DNA from: Adiantum capillus-veneris
Taxonomy: Eukaryota; Streptophyta; Polypodiopsida; Polypodiales; Pteridaceae
Direction of reading: 5' to 3'
Assembly (NCBI GenBank): GCA_014529385.2
Contig: CM043944.1
Location: 46,832,268-46,896,267 of the forward strand
DNA length: 64,000 nucleotides
Position 1 is the first letter of the stretch. Every line of letters starts with the position of its first letter. Positions 10,752-20,330 of the stretch are shown one piece after another. Position numbers and translations under genes: made by a program. The notes below the pieces were generated by a model that saw only the letters and a list, made by a program, of their open reading frames with translations, did no database searches and had not been told where the DNA came from.

Positions 10752-12322
10752 TCAGTCGTAAATTCAATAGAAGTGGGGAGCTAAAAAGCCTACTTATTGT
10801 TTGACTTAATAACACCTTATGTTGTTGTTTTGATCTTTAGCGCTTCTAGTGTTTTTAATATAGCTTGACAAATGCTAGCCTTTATCATGGCTGAGTATGC
10901 CCATCACCTTCGGAGGGTGATAGAAACTCAGCTCGTTGGTTTTGTAGAGTACGTTCAAAGCATGAATGACCTCTATATAAACCTGCACATACTCTTGGGC
11001 ACTTACGACGTGAGTAGGGATGTCATAGCTGTTGTCCAAGCTATGCATGATAAAGGTGATAATCTTATTCTTCCTGTTTGGACAAGCAACGAAGTTGAGA
11101 TCACATATTGTCAAGTTTGGTTCTTTGCTCTTCGTAGGTTTGTAGTAGTATTCATTTTTCGATTTCGTATTTAGCTTACATGAGGACTTAAGAATGTGTT
11201 TCGTTAGAAGTTGTTGTGTGAAGTTTGATTTCTAGGATTAAGTTTTTAAGACGTCTTATCCTTTTTTCGCTTAAAGTTGAGTACTTGTTTTAAGCCAAAT
11301 ACGTTGCGTCAACTTATTTTACACATGCCTTTTCTGAAAACATTTTTAAGTTAATAATTTTTGTTTTATTTAGTTTTGTTTCGTAGCATACAAAGTGATT
11401 TAGTTTGTTTGTTTGTTTTTGTTTTTCTTTTCTTTTTTTGTGTCCCTTGCTTTTATAGTTTTATGAGTTCTTTATTCCCTCTTATAATTCGTGAGTTCAG
11501 ACTATTCTGAACTTATGAAGGTATATCCGTTTCCCGTTCCCATCGCAATTTCCCGTTTCGGATTAGCGTTCCGTGTTTCAGACGTGAGTATCCGAAACAA
11601 GGAATGGCATTTCATGCATGATGTCGTTCCTCGTTCCCCGTTTCCATTTCCCGTTCCGGGTAACTATGACTATCCGGCCTTGGATGCGAAGTGGATGGAG
11701 GAGGACCTAGCAGATACTCCTCGGGTTCTAGAGCTTTACCTTGAAGCTTTTGGTTTAGCACCGACTATTTCAAGACTTATCGATGATCAATAGGTTGCAA
11801 ACTCTTCGCAACTAGTGGGATACTTTAGCAGGCTCCTCCAAGGCAGCAAAGCAGCATAGATGCTCCTTTCTTTACACATGGGAGAGATTCAGTCAGGACC
11901 ATGATCACATCACATGGCATTATTGTTACGTCCCTAGGAGACATCAGGATGGGCGCTTGAGCTATGTCCGGCTAGTGTGAACCTACCCTGCGTGTGAACA
12001 CACCCTTAGTTGCAGGGAGGTTAAGAAGAGCGGTCAAGAAGTCTTATAAATAGGATTGAGGTCATATTTGTGAGGCATCTTGTGTGATCACCATCACTTG
12101 GACTCTAGGCCCTTGGCAACTCTACCCACACACCCGCTTGGTGTGGACTTGGTAAGTTGGTGGTATGGGACGCCAACCCTTGTGGTAGAGGCTAGCCCGT
12201 TGGCTTCAGGCTCTTCGACTTGGGGGTGAGTCTGTATTGGCTCTATGGTTGTGAGGCAAGCTTGATGTCCGTTCTCTATGCTTGTCTCTGTGTGAGTAAA
12301 GCTTGTGTCATGTCATGTGTGC
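10752..12322. other. Flank of the Penelope-like element, no known gene
   Basis: AT-rich sequence with long T-rich stretches (11160-11480). Two open frames (10872-11174 and 11491-11793) show no recognised domain. The stretch 11520-11680 is built of recurring TTCCCGTTCC-like motifs and a 9-bp inverted repeat. Part of it (11681-11761) resembles 33531-33611, so at least some of this is a dispersed repeat. Confidence 0.5.
11491..11793 (+). CDS. Hypothetical 100-codon frame, repeat-associated
   Basis: I do not recognise this protein. Its N-terminal half translates the TTCCCGTTCC motif repeats (alternating Pro, Phe and Val). Its C-terminal half contains ALDAKWMEED, close to [10 protein letters not shown] translated from 33540-33570, and both continue into a conserved E-x-FGL segment. 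Preservation of the reading at two separate places hints at a real coding sequence of a mobile element. No start-site signal or domain supports a function. Confidence 0.25.
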   Translation: MSSDYSELMKVYPFPVPIAISRFGLAFRVSDVSIRNKEWHFMHDVVPRSPFPFPVPGNYDYPALDAKWMEEDLADTPRVLELYLEAFGLAPTISRLIDDQ

Positions 12323-12838
12323 TGTCACAAACTGATGACGTGGCAGCAAGACATCATTACACAATCCAACAGGACAACAATACGGAATCCCGTGAATTGC
12401 GTTGGCATGCTGACGTGGCAGTTTACAGACCTCCGCGTTTTTCGTTGATGCCACGTGGCAGGCTGTATGGATTTCCGCCTTTTGCGTTGATTGCTTTTGG
12501 GACAGTTTTTGGACCAGATGCTTTTGGGTTTATTACTTTTGAACCGAATGCTTTTGTGGCATTCCTTGTAAGAATAAATAAGACCCTTGGGGCCTCACTC
12601 TGCTGAGCATCTGGACGCAGAGTGTGAGAGCAGAGGTACCTTAGAAGTTGTAACGTTGCTCAAGCATTAATATAAAAATAAATACGGAAAGGGGCGTCAG
12701 ATTTTGGGGCCAATACCTCTGGGCACAGAACTACGTCGGGTCCGTGTCGACTCCAGTTTTCAAAGTTGTGAAATATTTTAATTGATTCTCTCGTGTGTAG
12801 TGCCAGATTTCCGGCTTGGGGTGACTATGTTTGTAACA
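12323..12838 (+). repeat. LTR, family B (516 bp)
   Basis: It starts TGTCACAAACTGATGACG and ends ATGTTTGTAACA, with TG..CA termini. A primer site follows one base later, so this is a 5' LTR or what remains of one. Compared with its relatives at 3366 and 39632, this copy lacks the long CT tract at the GTCGACTC site. Confidence 0.85.
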
Positions 12839-12839
12839 G

Positions 12840-12854
12840 TGGTATCAGAGCTTT
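12840..12854 (+). promoter_or_regulatory. Primer-binding site for initiator tRNA-Met
   Basis: TGGTATCAGAGCTTT follows the LTR end after one base. TGGTATCAGAGC is the standard plant initiator-Met tRNA complement used by many gypsy and copia elements. Confidence 0.9.
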
Positions 12855-13085
12855 AGGCGTATGCTTTTCTCAAAGCATACGGATCCTACCAAAGAGCAGA
12901 CAGAGCACTTTGGCACTTTGGAAATTGTTATTGAAGAATCTTCGTGTCCCGACCCCAGACTTATTAGCCACTCCCACCCTTTCTTCATCGCGCATCGGGT
13001 GCGCTCTTGTCTTCATCGCTCTGTCTTACATGGCATAAGCCATAAAGAATCCCACTTTACACATGGGTTCTCATGGAGAATTTGA
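12855..13085 (+). mobile_element. Untranslated leader of a truncated family B element
   Basis: This part aligns with 3500-3700: shared GCATACGG..CCTACCAAAGAGCAGACA, the CGCGCATCGGG block, and CGCTCTGTCTTACA. Similarity stops near 13085 and no gag follows. The element was cut off there, and LINE 3' sequence (minus strand) lies beyond. Confidence 0.75.
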
Positions 13086-13138
13086 CAAAGATAACATCTC
13101 TCGGTGTGTAGACAAAGAAAAGTTGAAATCCGATGCGG

Positions 13139-13850
13139 GAATTGAAGAACAGAATGAAGAATAGGACAAATTTTTGGCAAGGAAGTTTGCCAGAAAACCT
13201 TTAAAAATCTTTTCAACAGTTGAGAATTTACTTTCAACAAGCTCTACGCATTGACAGAAACATTTTTTTTTCTATTAGTTAATGATGCTGCCCATGGGGC
13301 TACAACCACCTCTGCTAGAGAGGGCTACAACAATCAAACGGGGAGACTCTCCCAATGAAAAAACAGCATATGTACAATGAGGGCTAAATCAGGAGATGGG
13401 AGGAGGGAAGAGCCACATAGGTGGACGGTAGTGCCATCTGAGCACTCTTTGGACCATGGTGAAGAAAGGCCCAGGAATTGAAGAACAGAATGAAGAATAG
13501 GACAAATTTTCGGCTAGTAAGTTTGCCAGAAAACCTTAAAAAATCTCTTCAACAGTTGAGAATTTGGATATGCTACAGAAGGCAAAGTTGATTCTTTCAA
13601 CAAGCTCTACGCATTGACATGAACATTTATTTATTTTCCCAAGAAAAAGATCCTTCTATTAGTTAATGAAATTGCCCATGGGGCAACAACCACCTCTGCT
13701 AGAGAGGGCTACAACAATCAAACGGGGAGACTCTTCCAATGAAAAAACAACATATGTACAATGAGGGCTAAATCAGGAAATGGGAGGAGGGAAGAGCCAC
13801 ACAGGTGCACTACCTGAGCACATCTTGGACCATGGTGAAGAAAGGCCCAG
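13139..13850 (-). repeat. Tandemly duplicated LINE 3' untranslated region
   Basis: Two copies, 13139-13474 and 13475-13850, are closely similar along their length. Both contain GAATTGAAGAACAGAATGAA, GGGCTACAACAATCAAACGG and CATGGTGAAGAAAGGCCCAG. They lie directly downstream (minus strand) of the LINE ORF2 end at 13860. The natural reading is that this is its 3' UTR, duplicated in tandem. The second copy has roughly 40 bp of extra sequence. Confidence 0.75.
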
Positions 13851-13859
13851 GGCTCCAAA

Positions 13860-15452
13860 GTCGAAGGAACGCCTCTCTACGGTCCCGCATCGGAGCTGCC
13901 CTGAAGTCTCTCAAACTGTCCCCTGAGAGTATGGATCAGCTTTAACCAAAAGTCTCGAACAGTCTCCGGTTGCACAAGGTGAGCCTCAAAGATGCGGAAG
14001 CAGCGGGCCCGCCAAATGAACCAGAGTGTCAGGCCACATACGAGCTCCCAACACACCTCTCTCTCACTGCACCACTCCTGTGGAGTAAGCTCTGTAGCAG
14101 CCTGGAGTGTAGGTAGACCCCCCTGTATCACTATCATCCTGCTGGTGGAGGATAGCTCAAGCTGTAGTGCAGGTCCTGTGCGAGTGGACCAGGCAGCTGC
14201 CCGCCAAGTGTACTGCCGTGCGGTGGAAAGAGTTGGCATTAGTTGAAAGACTCAGCCACACCTGCTGTGCCATAGGATAGTCATGCTGCCGAGAGGCCAC
14301 CATGTTCAAGCCAGCTCCCCACCGCTGTAGCTCTTTGTGCAACCAACCACTGGAACAATGTGACTTGCCGTGGCTGTGGCGTCCCACAACCAAAAAGTTG
14401 ACAAGAACTCAGCTATGAGACCCTCCTCCTACCAATGAGGTGCTGCAGCAAGACGAGCCTCTCCATGTTGCCAGTATGTGACGTCCCAGTCGAACAATGT
14501 ACTGAAAGAAAGGGACCCTGGATGGTCGGCTGAGGAGAAAGGGTCCCTCCAAAACCACTGTCTAGGATCCCACTGGACTCATGCCAGTGGACAACTCTCC
14601 CAAGCCGACAGCCTCCAGTGGCCTGTCCCAAGAGCTGTTGGGTTAGGATCTATGACACAAGTCCTTCCACAAATGCCTACAACTTGGATCCTCTGAAAAC
14701 AATACTCTGCAACGTGTGGGGTCTCTACCGAGACTTTGTGTAATCGACCCTCGCCCTCTAGCTCAAAAAACATGGAGGGTACAGTCTCTGAGCAAGCTCG
14801 AACTACGATGAGGACCTCAAGTGGCGTGAAGCCCCCCATCCATCTGGGCATTGCTGACTCGAGAGGCGTAAGCCACTCAGCTGGCACTGCCTCTTTGATG
14901 TCCTAGCACATGCTCTGCCCCCCTCTCATGCCTTGAAGCTGGATGCTCTGAAGCTCCTCTGACAAACCTGAGAACTGTAACCAGTCACCTAGAGTGCGTG
15001 CTCGACCCTTTGTCATGGGACCTCAAGAAACATGAGGCCACTACCAACCAAGTGGCCTCTTTGAGTGTTGACCATGGGGTTCCAAACAAGGAACTGTCTC
15101 AGGCGCTCCTTTGTGCAAGTAGGTTGGTGCTGCTCCAAGCCTCTCTGCAACTGCTCCCAGGAGCAAAGCAGGCTCACAACAAAACGGTCCTCCAGTTTCC
15201 TGCTCAGGCCAACTCTGCACATCTCTGTGAAAATCCATATGGTGGAAGGTCTCCAAGGGCCTCCAGCTCGAGGCACTCTGGCTGTAAGCGCTGAAGCAAA
15301 AACTCCTTCTAGGGCTCCTCCCCTGGAAGCAGTCTTCTGACAACAAACTTCCCAAGAAGGACTCTGCTCTGTTGTGCTGTGTCTATGATCCCCAACCCCC
15401 CTGAGAACAAGGTAGAGTGATGACCTGCCATGCCACTTTGGCCCGGGCTATT
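13860..15452 (-). pseudogene. LINE ORF2, C-terminal half (LINE A)
   Basis: Minus-strand translation in several frames gives, from right to left, GGLGIIDTAQQSRVLLGKF and later segments with many Trp and Leu. It ends in LWFIWRARCFRIFEAH (13950-14010). These match the region after the reverse transcriptase in plant L1-type ORF2 proteins, where GGLG(I/V)ID and LWxIW(R/K)AR blocks are characteristic. The polymerase core itself is absent, so the copy is 5'-truncated near 15452. Multiple frameshifts mean it is not functional. Its 3' UTR follows in duplicate. Confidence 0.7.
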
Positions 15453-16109
15453 TGAGTGTCACGCCCTGACCCATAGTAGTCTCGTACGGTCGCGTACGTT
15501 TTGTACGCGTACGATGATGTGCGTACTAAACGAACTAAATTTTTTTATGATGTACGATGGCGTTATGTACGTTCAAATTTAAAAAAACAAATAATTCTCA
15601 AGTCAAAGGGCCTAAGGCTTAGGCCTTAATACTTACTTATAGAAACTTGACATTTGTATAGATTACAAGTTAGTAGTTACAATACTACAATGTAAAGAGT
15701 CAAGACTCAAAGACTAAAGAGAATGAGCATTACATAAACCAAAATGATCATTGAAATTTGATAAGTAGAGACCAAGTGGCAAGGGCTACAAAGTACTCAA
15801 AAAGTGGCAAGGGATACAAAAAAGTGGGGGGACCAAGTGGCAAGGGCTACAAAGTACTCAAAAAGTGGCACACCATAATAGAGAGACTAAATAGTAAAGT
15901 CACTAGTCACTAGTGCTCTCATCATCTTCCTCATCTTCCTCTTCTGAGCCTTGCTCATCAACATCATCCTCTTCCTCACAAGAGTCGAAGGATGACGGCT
16001 CATAATCTCCATCACTAATGAGGTTGCCTTCATCATCATACTCTGGCTCTCGAGGCTCTCTATCCTCCATAGTGATGGCCGCCGCACAAGAGCCGCTTCC
16101 GGAGCCTCG
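15453..16109. other. 3' flank of the hAT-like gene, no gene
   Basis: It begins TGTCACGCCCTGACCC with several TACG-rich palindromic stretches (15480-15560), possibly the end of the transposon. It also holds a short tandem duplication of ACCAAGTGGCAAGGGCTACA, at about 15770 and 15832. No second terminal inverted repeat could be matched beyond 18812. Confidence 0.4.
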
Positions 16110-18812
16110 CTACACATAGGTCCTAGGAGCCTCCGTGGGTGTTGTTGATGCTTTGCCTCTACCTCTTGTAGCCCTGGCACCTCTGCCTCTTGTAGCCGAT
16201 GTAACTCCATGGATGACGACCTTCTTGCGTGATCGTGTGCGAGAAACCCGGCGATCAATCTCCTCAAGCTCCAAGTAGAGCTTACGAAAAATCATTTGCT
16301 CCTCAGGGTCTTGCTCTTTATTGACACTCTTTAGAGTGTCAATCGTAAGTGTGAGCTCATCCACGTTGACCTATTTGACATTTACAACATTGGACAATGA
16401 AAACATAATTATTATATTCAAACTAATTAAAGACTAGAGTATAGAAAATGGAGTGAGTCGTGATTATAATTTATAATTTATACCTGTCGAGCCATAGGCA
16501 TCTCATGCATAGAGCGCAACATGCGTAAATTGGAGCGACAATAGATAAGTCGCTCTAATTGCTTCGTTGAGAGCTTGTTTCGGATTTTGGTGTGGATGAG
16601 GGAGTATGCGGACCAATTACGCTCACATGCTCCCGATGAGCAATCCTAAAACACATCAAGAGAGGCATAAGCTATAAGAGACTATAGTTGAAGAGATTAA
16701 GCACAAAATGTAAAAGTTTGAGGCTTGTCGCTTACTTGGCCAAGAACCCTCAAAGCAAGTCGTTTGAGAGTAGGCAATTGATAGCCAAAGCTCTCTCACC
16801 AAAATAAAGGCTTCACCAAGGATTGCCGCTTCCAACACAAGTTGGAAGTAAATGCGGTGCCTCGTTGGTCGCTATAGTTGATTACTTCTTGGAGAAATGC
16901 TCCAATGTACTCTTCTTTTAGCACCTTAAAGAAGTAATTGTTGCGCTCCTCAATAAGCTCTTGATTTGCAAAGAGTTCGGGCTTCTTGTAAGCCAGATGC
17001 AAGAGAGCCGCAAAGTAATGGATAGGTGTCTTCATCCAATCCCACCGCTTTGTGATTAGGAGGAGAATGTCGTCTCTCTTGGGAGAGTCCTCGAGGTAAT
17101 CACTACAAGAAGAGAGAGGAAATGTACTAAGTAGAGAAACAAGCATGTAGAATTTAGATATATAGAGAATGTATTATGTAATAATAAATATGTAGTTATA
17201 CCGTGTTCCATCGGGAGCCCCATCTAGGATTGTAGACTTCTCAATCTCCTTGTAAGCTTCCTCCATGAAGTGCCATAGAAGCCCAATAGTTGCCCCTTCC
17301 ATGTCGGTCATGCGGAGAGCCTTGTACAAGGGCAAGATCGCAACGACAAGACCCTTAATTTCTTGCCAAAACTCCTCCTGCAAGCAAAGCCGTTGGATGG
17401 CTTTTGCATCTTGTTGTGAAGCGGCGGTCTCTCCATTCATCCACTCCTTAAACTCATCGGAGACCATGGTCTTTTGTATTTTGTTTTGCACATCATAGAG
17501 CCGCTCTAGAATTAGCCACATGGCGGCAAAGCGAGTGGCTGATGGCTTCTTCAACTCAAGGTCGGAGTAGGTGCGGTAAATGGCAAGCACCCTCACTTTG
17601 CCATTGATGAAATTGATGATGGAGAGTGCTTGGTTGAGGATATCTTTCACCCAACCTAGCTCCCCTATGTCTTCAAAGAGAAGGTCAAGGCAATGAGAGG
17701 CACATGGAGTCCATACTATGGATGGAAATTCCTTCTCTAGCCTCTTACTCATTGCCTTGCAATTTGAAGCATTGTCGGTAATCACTTGCACGACATGCCC
17801 CGCACCAACCTACACAAGAGGCATTTGTGACAAGAAGAGTTAAAATTAAAAATTAAAACATAGGACTCATTGGCAATTGCTCAAGACATAAAGGCTCGAT
17901 TTACGGTTTTACCTCAAGAATGGCTTGGCGGATGTGCTTCCTAATGAATGCCCCGGTCACTTTCTTCCCTCTCGAACCCGCATCCACCGCCCGCAAGAAG
18001 TACGTGCCAAGAGGACAAGAAACAAGAATGTTGATGATGCCCCTCTTCTTGCGGTCGCTCCATCCGTCGGAGAGGATAGAGCATCCATACTTTGCCCAAC
18101 CCGCACGTACGGGCTCAAGTGACTTGTCAATCCTTGCCCTCTCTTCATCAAGCTTCTTTGTTCTCATGTCGTGGTATGACACACCCGTCCACCCTTCGCA
18201 TGGACCAACCGCCGCAATTGCTATGATCATCCTCTTCCATCGCTCCAACCGAAGAATGTTGAAGGAGAGATTGCATTCAATCACCGTGCGGGCAATCTCT
18301 ATTTCCGCGATTCTTTGTCTCTCCTTGAGGAAAGACAAGGGGCCGGAGCATCCACCCACCGATTTCGCAAGAGAAGTTTGCTTTGCCATCTTCGGAGGCC
18401 GGCCACCATCACTTGAAGACCCCTTGGACTTCTTGGACTTCTTGGAGGAGGCACTACCATCACATGAGGCCGCGGTGGCACCGGTAGCCATGGACATAGT
18501 TGGAGAGGCCTCTTCCTCCGAATCGGAGCTATCAACATCTGGCGACATGAACTTATCCGAGGTGACTCTACCCTTGCGTGTCTTCAATGGAAGATACTTT
18601 CTCTTGCATTCCGCAAGGATATCTTCGGGGATATTAGGACATGGCCCCGCTTGTCCTCCCATCTTTGTCAAGTGGATGATGAGATGAGTGACGGAAGAGG
18701 TCATACCTTTTGGGCAATATTTGCACCACCACTTGCAAGAGTTTTGCTTGCCCCCCACCCGCTCAAAATATCGGCAATGCTTCTCAAAGGCTTCATGAAG
18801 AGGAGGCAGCAT
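16110..18812 (-). pseudogene. hAT-like transposase gene, five exons, one premature stop
   Basis: Exons read on the minus strand are 18812-17913, 17809-17202, 17102-16736, 16645-16484 and 16370-16110. All introns are GT-AG, and together the exons give 766 codons including the stop. Exon 1 has a BED-type zinc-finger region (CKWWCKYCPKG, later a His pair), a Ser/Lys-rich linker, then a DUF659-like block with GCSILSDGWSD. Exon 2 has QVITDNASNCK and WTPCASHCLDL, the RNase-H-like core. Exon 3 ends LALRVLGQ, and exon 4 starts DCSSGACERNWSAYSLIHTK, the C-terminal dimerisation signature. A TGA at 16796-16798 sits where relatives have Trp (FW-stop-ESFG), a single-base change. hAT enzymes cut and paste elements with 8-bp target duplications. 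Domesticated relatives exist, but the stop argues for a dying transposon here. Confidence 0.85.
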
Positions 18813-18837
18813 TATGTAGTTACTAGTATGTAGCTAG

Positions 18838-19290
18838 TAGCCATCTTCGTGCCCCGCTCCTGTGCTGGCTGTATCCATGTCCTCCTGGTGTCTTGCTGAG
18901 TCAAGTCTTGGCGGATGAGCCTGGTGATCTCGGACTGTGTAAGAGTCAGAGAGGGTGCATCCAGTGAGTACTGGAAGGGAGGCAATCTGTCTATGCTGAA
19001 CCCATGCGCCTGAAACCATGATGTCATCTCCCCATACCAGCATGTTGTATCTCCCTGCATGGCTAACTGTTGAGAGGACTCAAGTGCAAGGTGGGCATAT
19101 CTGTCTCTCGGAAGTTCCCACATGTGGTGTATGAAGGAGACAGATTTGGTGAGCGCCTCAACCACTAGTGGGGGGGCAGCTAGCTCTGCTCGAACAATAG
19201 CACGTGGTACTGAAGCCTTGGCTCTAATGAGCCGCGAGATCATAGAGACCAGAGGCTTCTCCATGTCCCCCCATCCATCACTGCGGCATA
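18838..19290 (-). pseudogene. LINE B ORF2 C-terminal segment
   Basis: The minus-strand frame contains DMEKPLVSMISRLIRAKASVP, then LALESSQQLAMQGDTTCWY and SLTLTQSEITRLIRQDL. The same peptide order is found in the LINE copies at 42876-43190 (minus) and 39770-40010 (plus). This region follows the reverse transcriptase in ORF2. The match stops after the residues TKMA, where the hAT-like sequence begins, so the hAT-like element appears to interrupt or abut this LINE. Confidence 0.75.
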
Positions 19291-20110
19291 CGATCATGAT
19301 GGTTTAGTGGCTGAGCATTTCACGCATGCCAGAGATCTACTAGCAGAGCTTCTAGCAATGATGTTTAGCCGTGCCATGTGTGAGGGCTTGCATGATACTT
19401 GGAGCTTATCTACTATTGTACCTATCTTCAAGTCGGGAGACCCTATGGAGCCTGGGAATTATCGCACTATCATGATTGGACACACATTGGCACGGTTGTA
19501 CGCATCTATTCTTGAGCAGCAGCTGAGTAGATGGGCAGAGAGGGAGGGGATACGCGCAGCCGGGCAGGCAGGGTTCAGGAGGGGTTTTTCTACTCTTGAC
19601 CATATCTTGACACTCAGAGCCATCATTGAGGAGGGTAGATTGCTGGGAGACGGATCTATTGTAGCTTTGTGGATTTCCGCAAAGCATTTGACACAGTGCC
19701 TAGAGCTAGATTGATACGCAGATTACAGCAGATGGGAATACCCACAGAGCTCATTTGGGGGGTCATGGCATTATACAGGTCAGTAGTGGGGCAGGTACGC
19801 ACTTCAGAGGGTCTATCCACACCGATTCACTCCACTGTTGGGGTGAAGCAGGGCTGCCCGCTCTCTCCTACTCTATTTGGTATGTATGTGGATGAGGTTT
19901 CTGACTACATTGAGAGAGATGGTGATAGAGGTGCACAGCTAACAGGGACATGGATTCCATTATTGTTATATGCTGATGATATTGTGTTGATCTCCGACTC
20001 TCCGGAGGGGATGCAACGTCACTTGGATGCTTTGAATAGGTTTGCTCAGGAAAGTGGTTTGTCCGTCAACTGCAGGGGCAGCACGAGGGGGGGGAGTGGC
20101 GAGGGGCTGT
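19291..20110 (+). pseudogene. LINE B reverse transcriptase segment in inverted orientation
   Basis: Two plus-strand frames (19307-19714, then 19669-20112) carry successive RT motifs: IVPIFKSGDPMEPGNYR (motif 1), AGFRRGFSTLDHILTLR (motif 2), FRKAFDTVPR (motif A), VKQGCPLSPTLFG (motif B) and LLYADDIVLIS (motif C, YADD). One frame break lies near 19670. The segment directly abuts, head to head at about 19291, the C-terminal part of the same LINE family on the other strand. This looks like a 5' inversion made during insertion. Confidence 0.85.
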
Positions 20111-20115
20111 AGGGG

Positions 20116-20116
<1 letters not shown>

Positions 20117-20160
<44 letters not shown>
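20117..20160. repeat. (GA)n microsatellite before the first visible ASS exon
   Basis: A GA run of about 22 units ends 20 bp before the splice acceptor of the first recognised argininosuccinate synthase exon. Confidence 0.95.
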
Positions 20161-20163
<3 letters not shown>

Positions 20164-20179
20164 TAATAATCTTTTGTAG

Positions 20180-20330
20180 TTCCAAAAATGGTTCTGGCTG
20201 AGGACACTACAAAGTCTGCTTCTGTAACACCCTCTCTAACATCAAGTAGTGGACTTCGAGGCAAATTAAATAAAGTTGTTTTAGCTTACAGTGGTGGGCT
20301 GGATACTTCTGTGATTGTACCATGGCTGAG
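20180..20330 (+). CDS. ASS: ASS exon a (ATP-binding loop)
   Basis: It follows the acceptor CTTTTGTAG and ends at CTGAG before GTAGGA. From ATG 20188 it encodes a short variable N-terminus, then [20 protein letters not shown]. The frame is open back to the acceptor, so the ATG may be an internal Met of a longer, plastid-targeted precursor. Confidence 0.9.

Larger units (their letters stand above)
7600..10760 (+). mobile_element. Penelope-like retroelement with N-terminal GIY-YIG endonuclease
   Basis: The element encodes, in order on the plus strand, a GIY-YIG nuclease domain, a Cys/His linker, a reverse transcriptase and a Penelope-type thumb. No nuclease follows the thumb. This permuted order (nuclease first) is the arrangement known for the Chlamys/Naiad-type clade of Penelope-like elements. 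It differs from classical Penelope, and from the elements reported in conifers, where GIY-YIG is C-terminal. Element ends are uncertain: the 5' limit is placed before the first coding codons near 7621, and the 3' limit just after the thumb. No LTRs or poly(A) tail were seen. Confidence 0.85.

Noticed and set aside
12329-12345. CTGATGA as a hammerhead ribozyme core near the Penelope-like element
   Set aside because: No GAAA core and no supporting stems follow at the right distance. The sequence is the conserved start of a family B LTR.
15453-15560. TGTCACGCCCTGACCC and TACG palindromes as the hAT terminal inverted repeat
   Set aside because: No matching inverted copy lies beyond the transposase start near 18812-18840, so a terminal-repeat call cannot be supported.
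17920-18687. 255-codon plus-strand open frame
   Set aside because: It is the antisense shadow of exon 1 of the hAT-like transposase, which has domain matches and splice sites on the minus strand.
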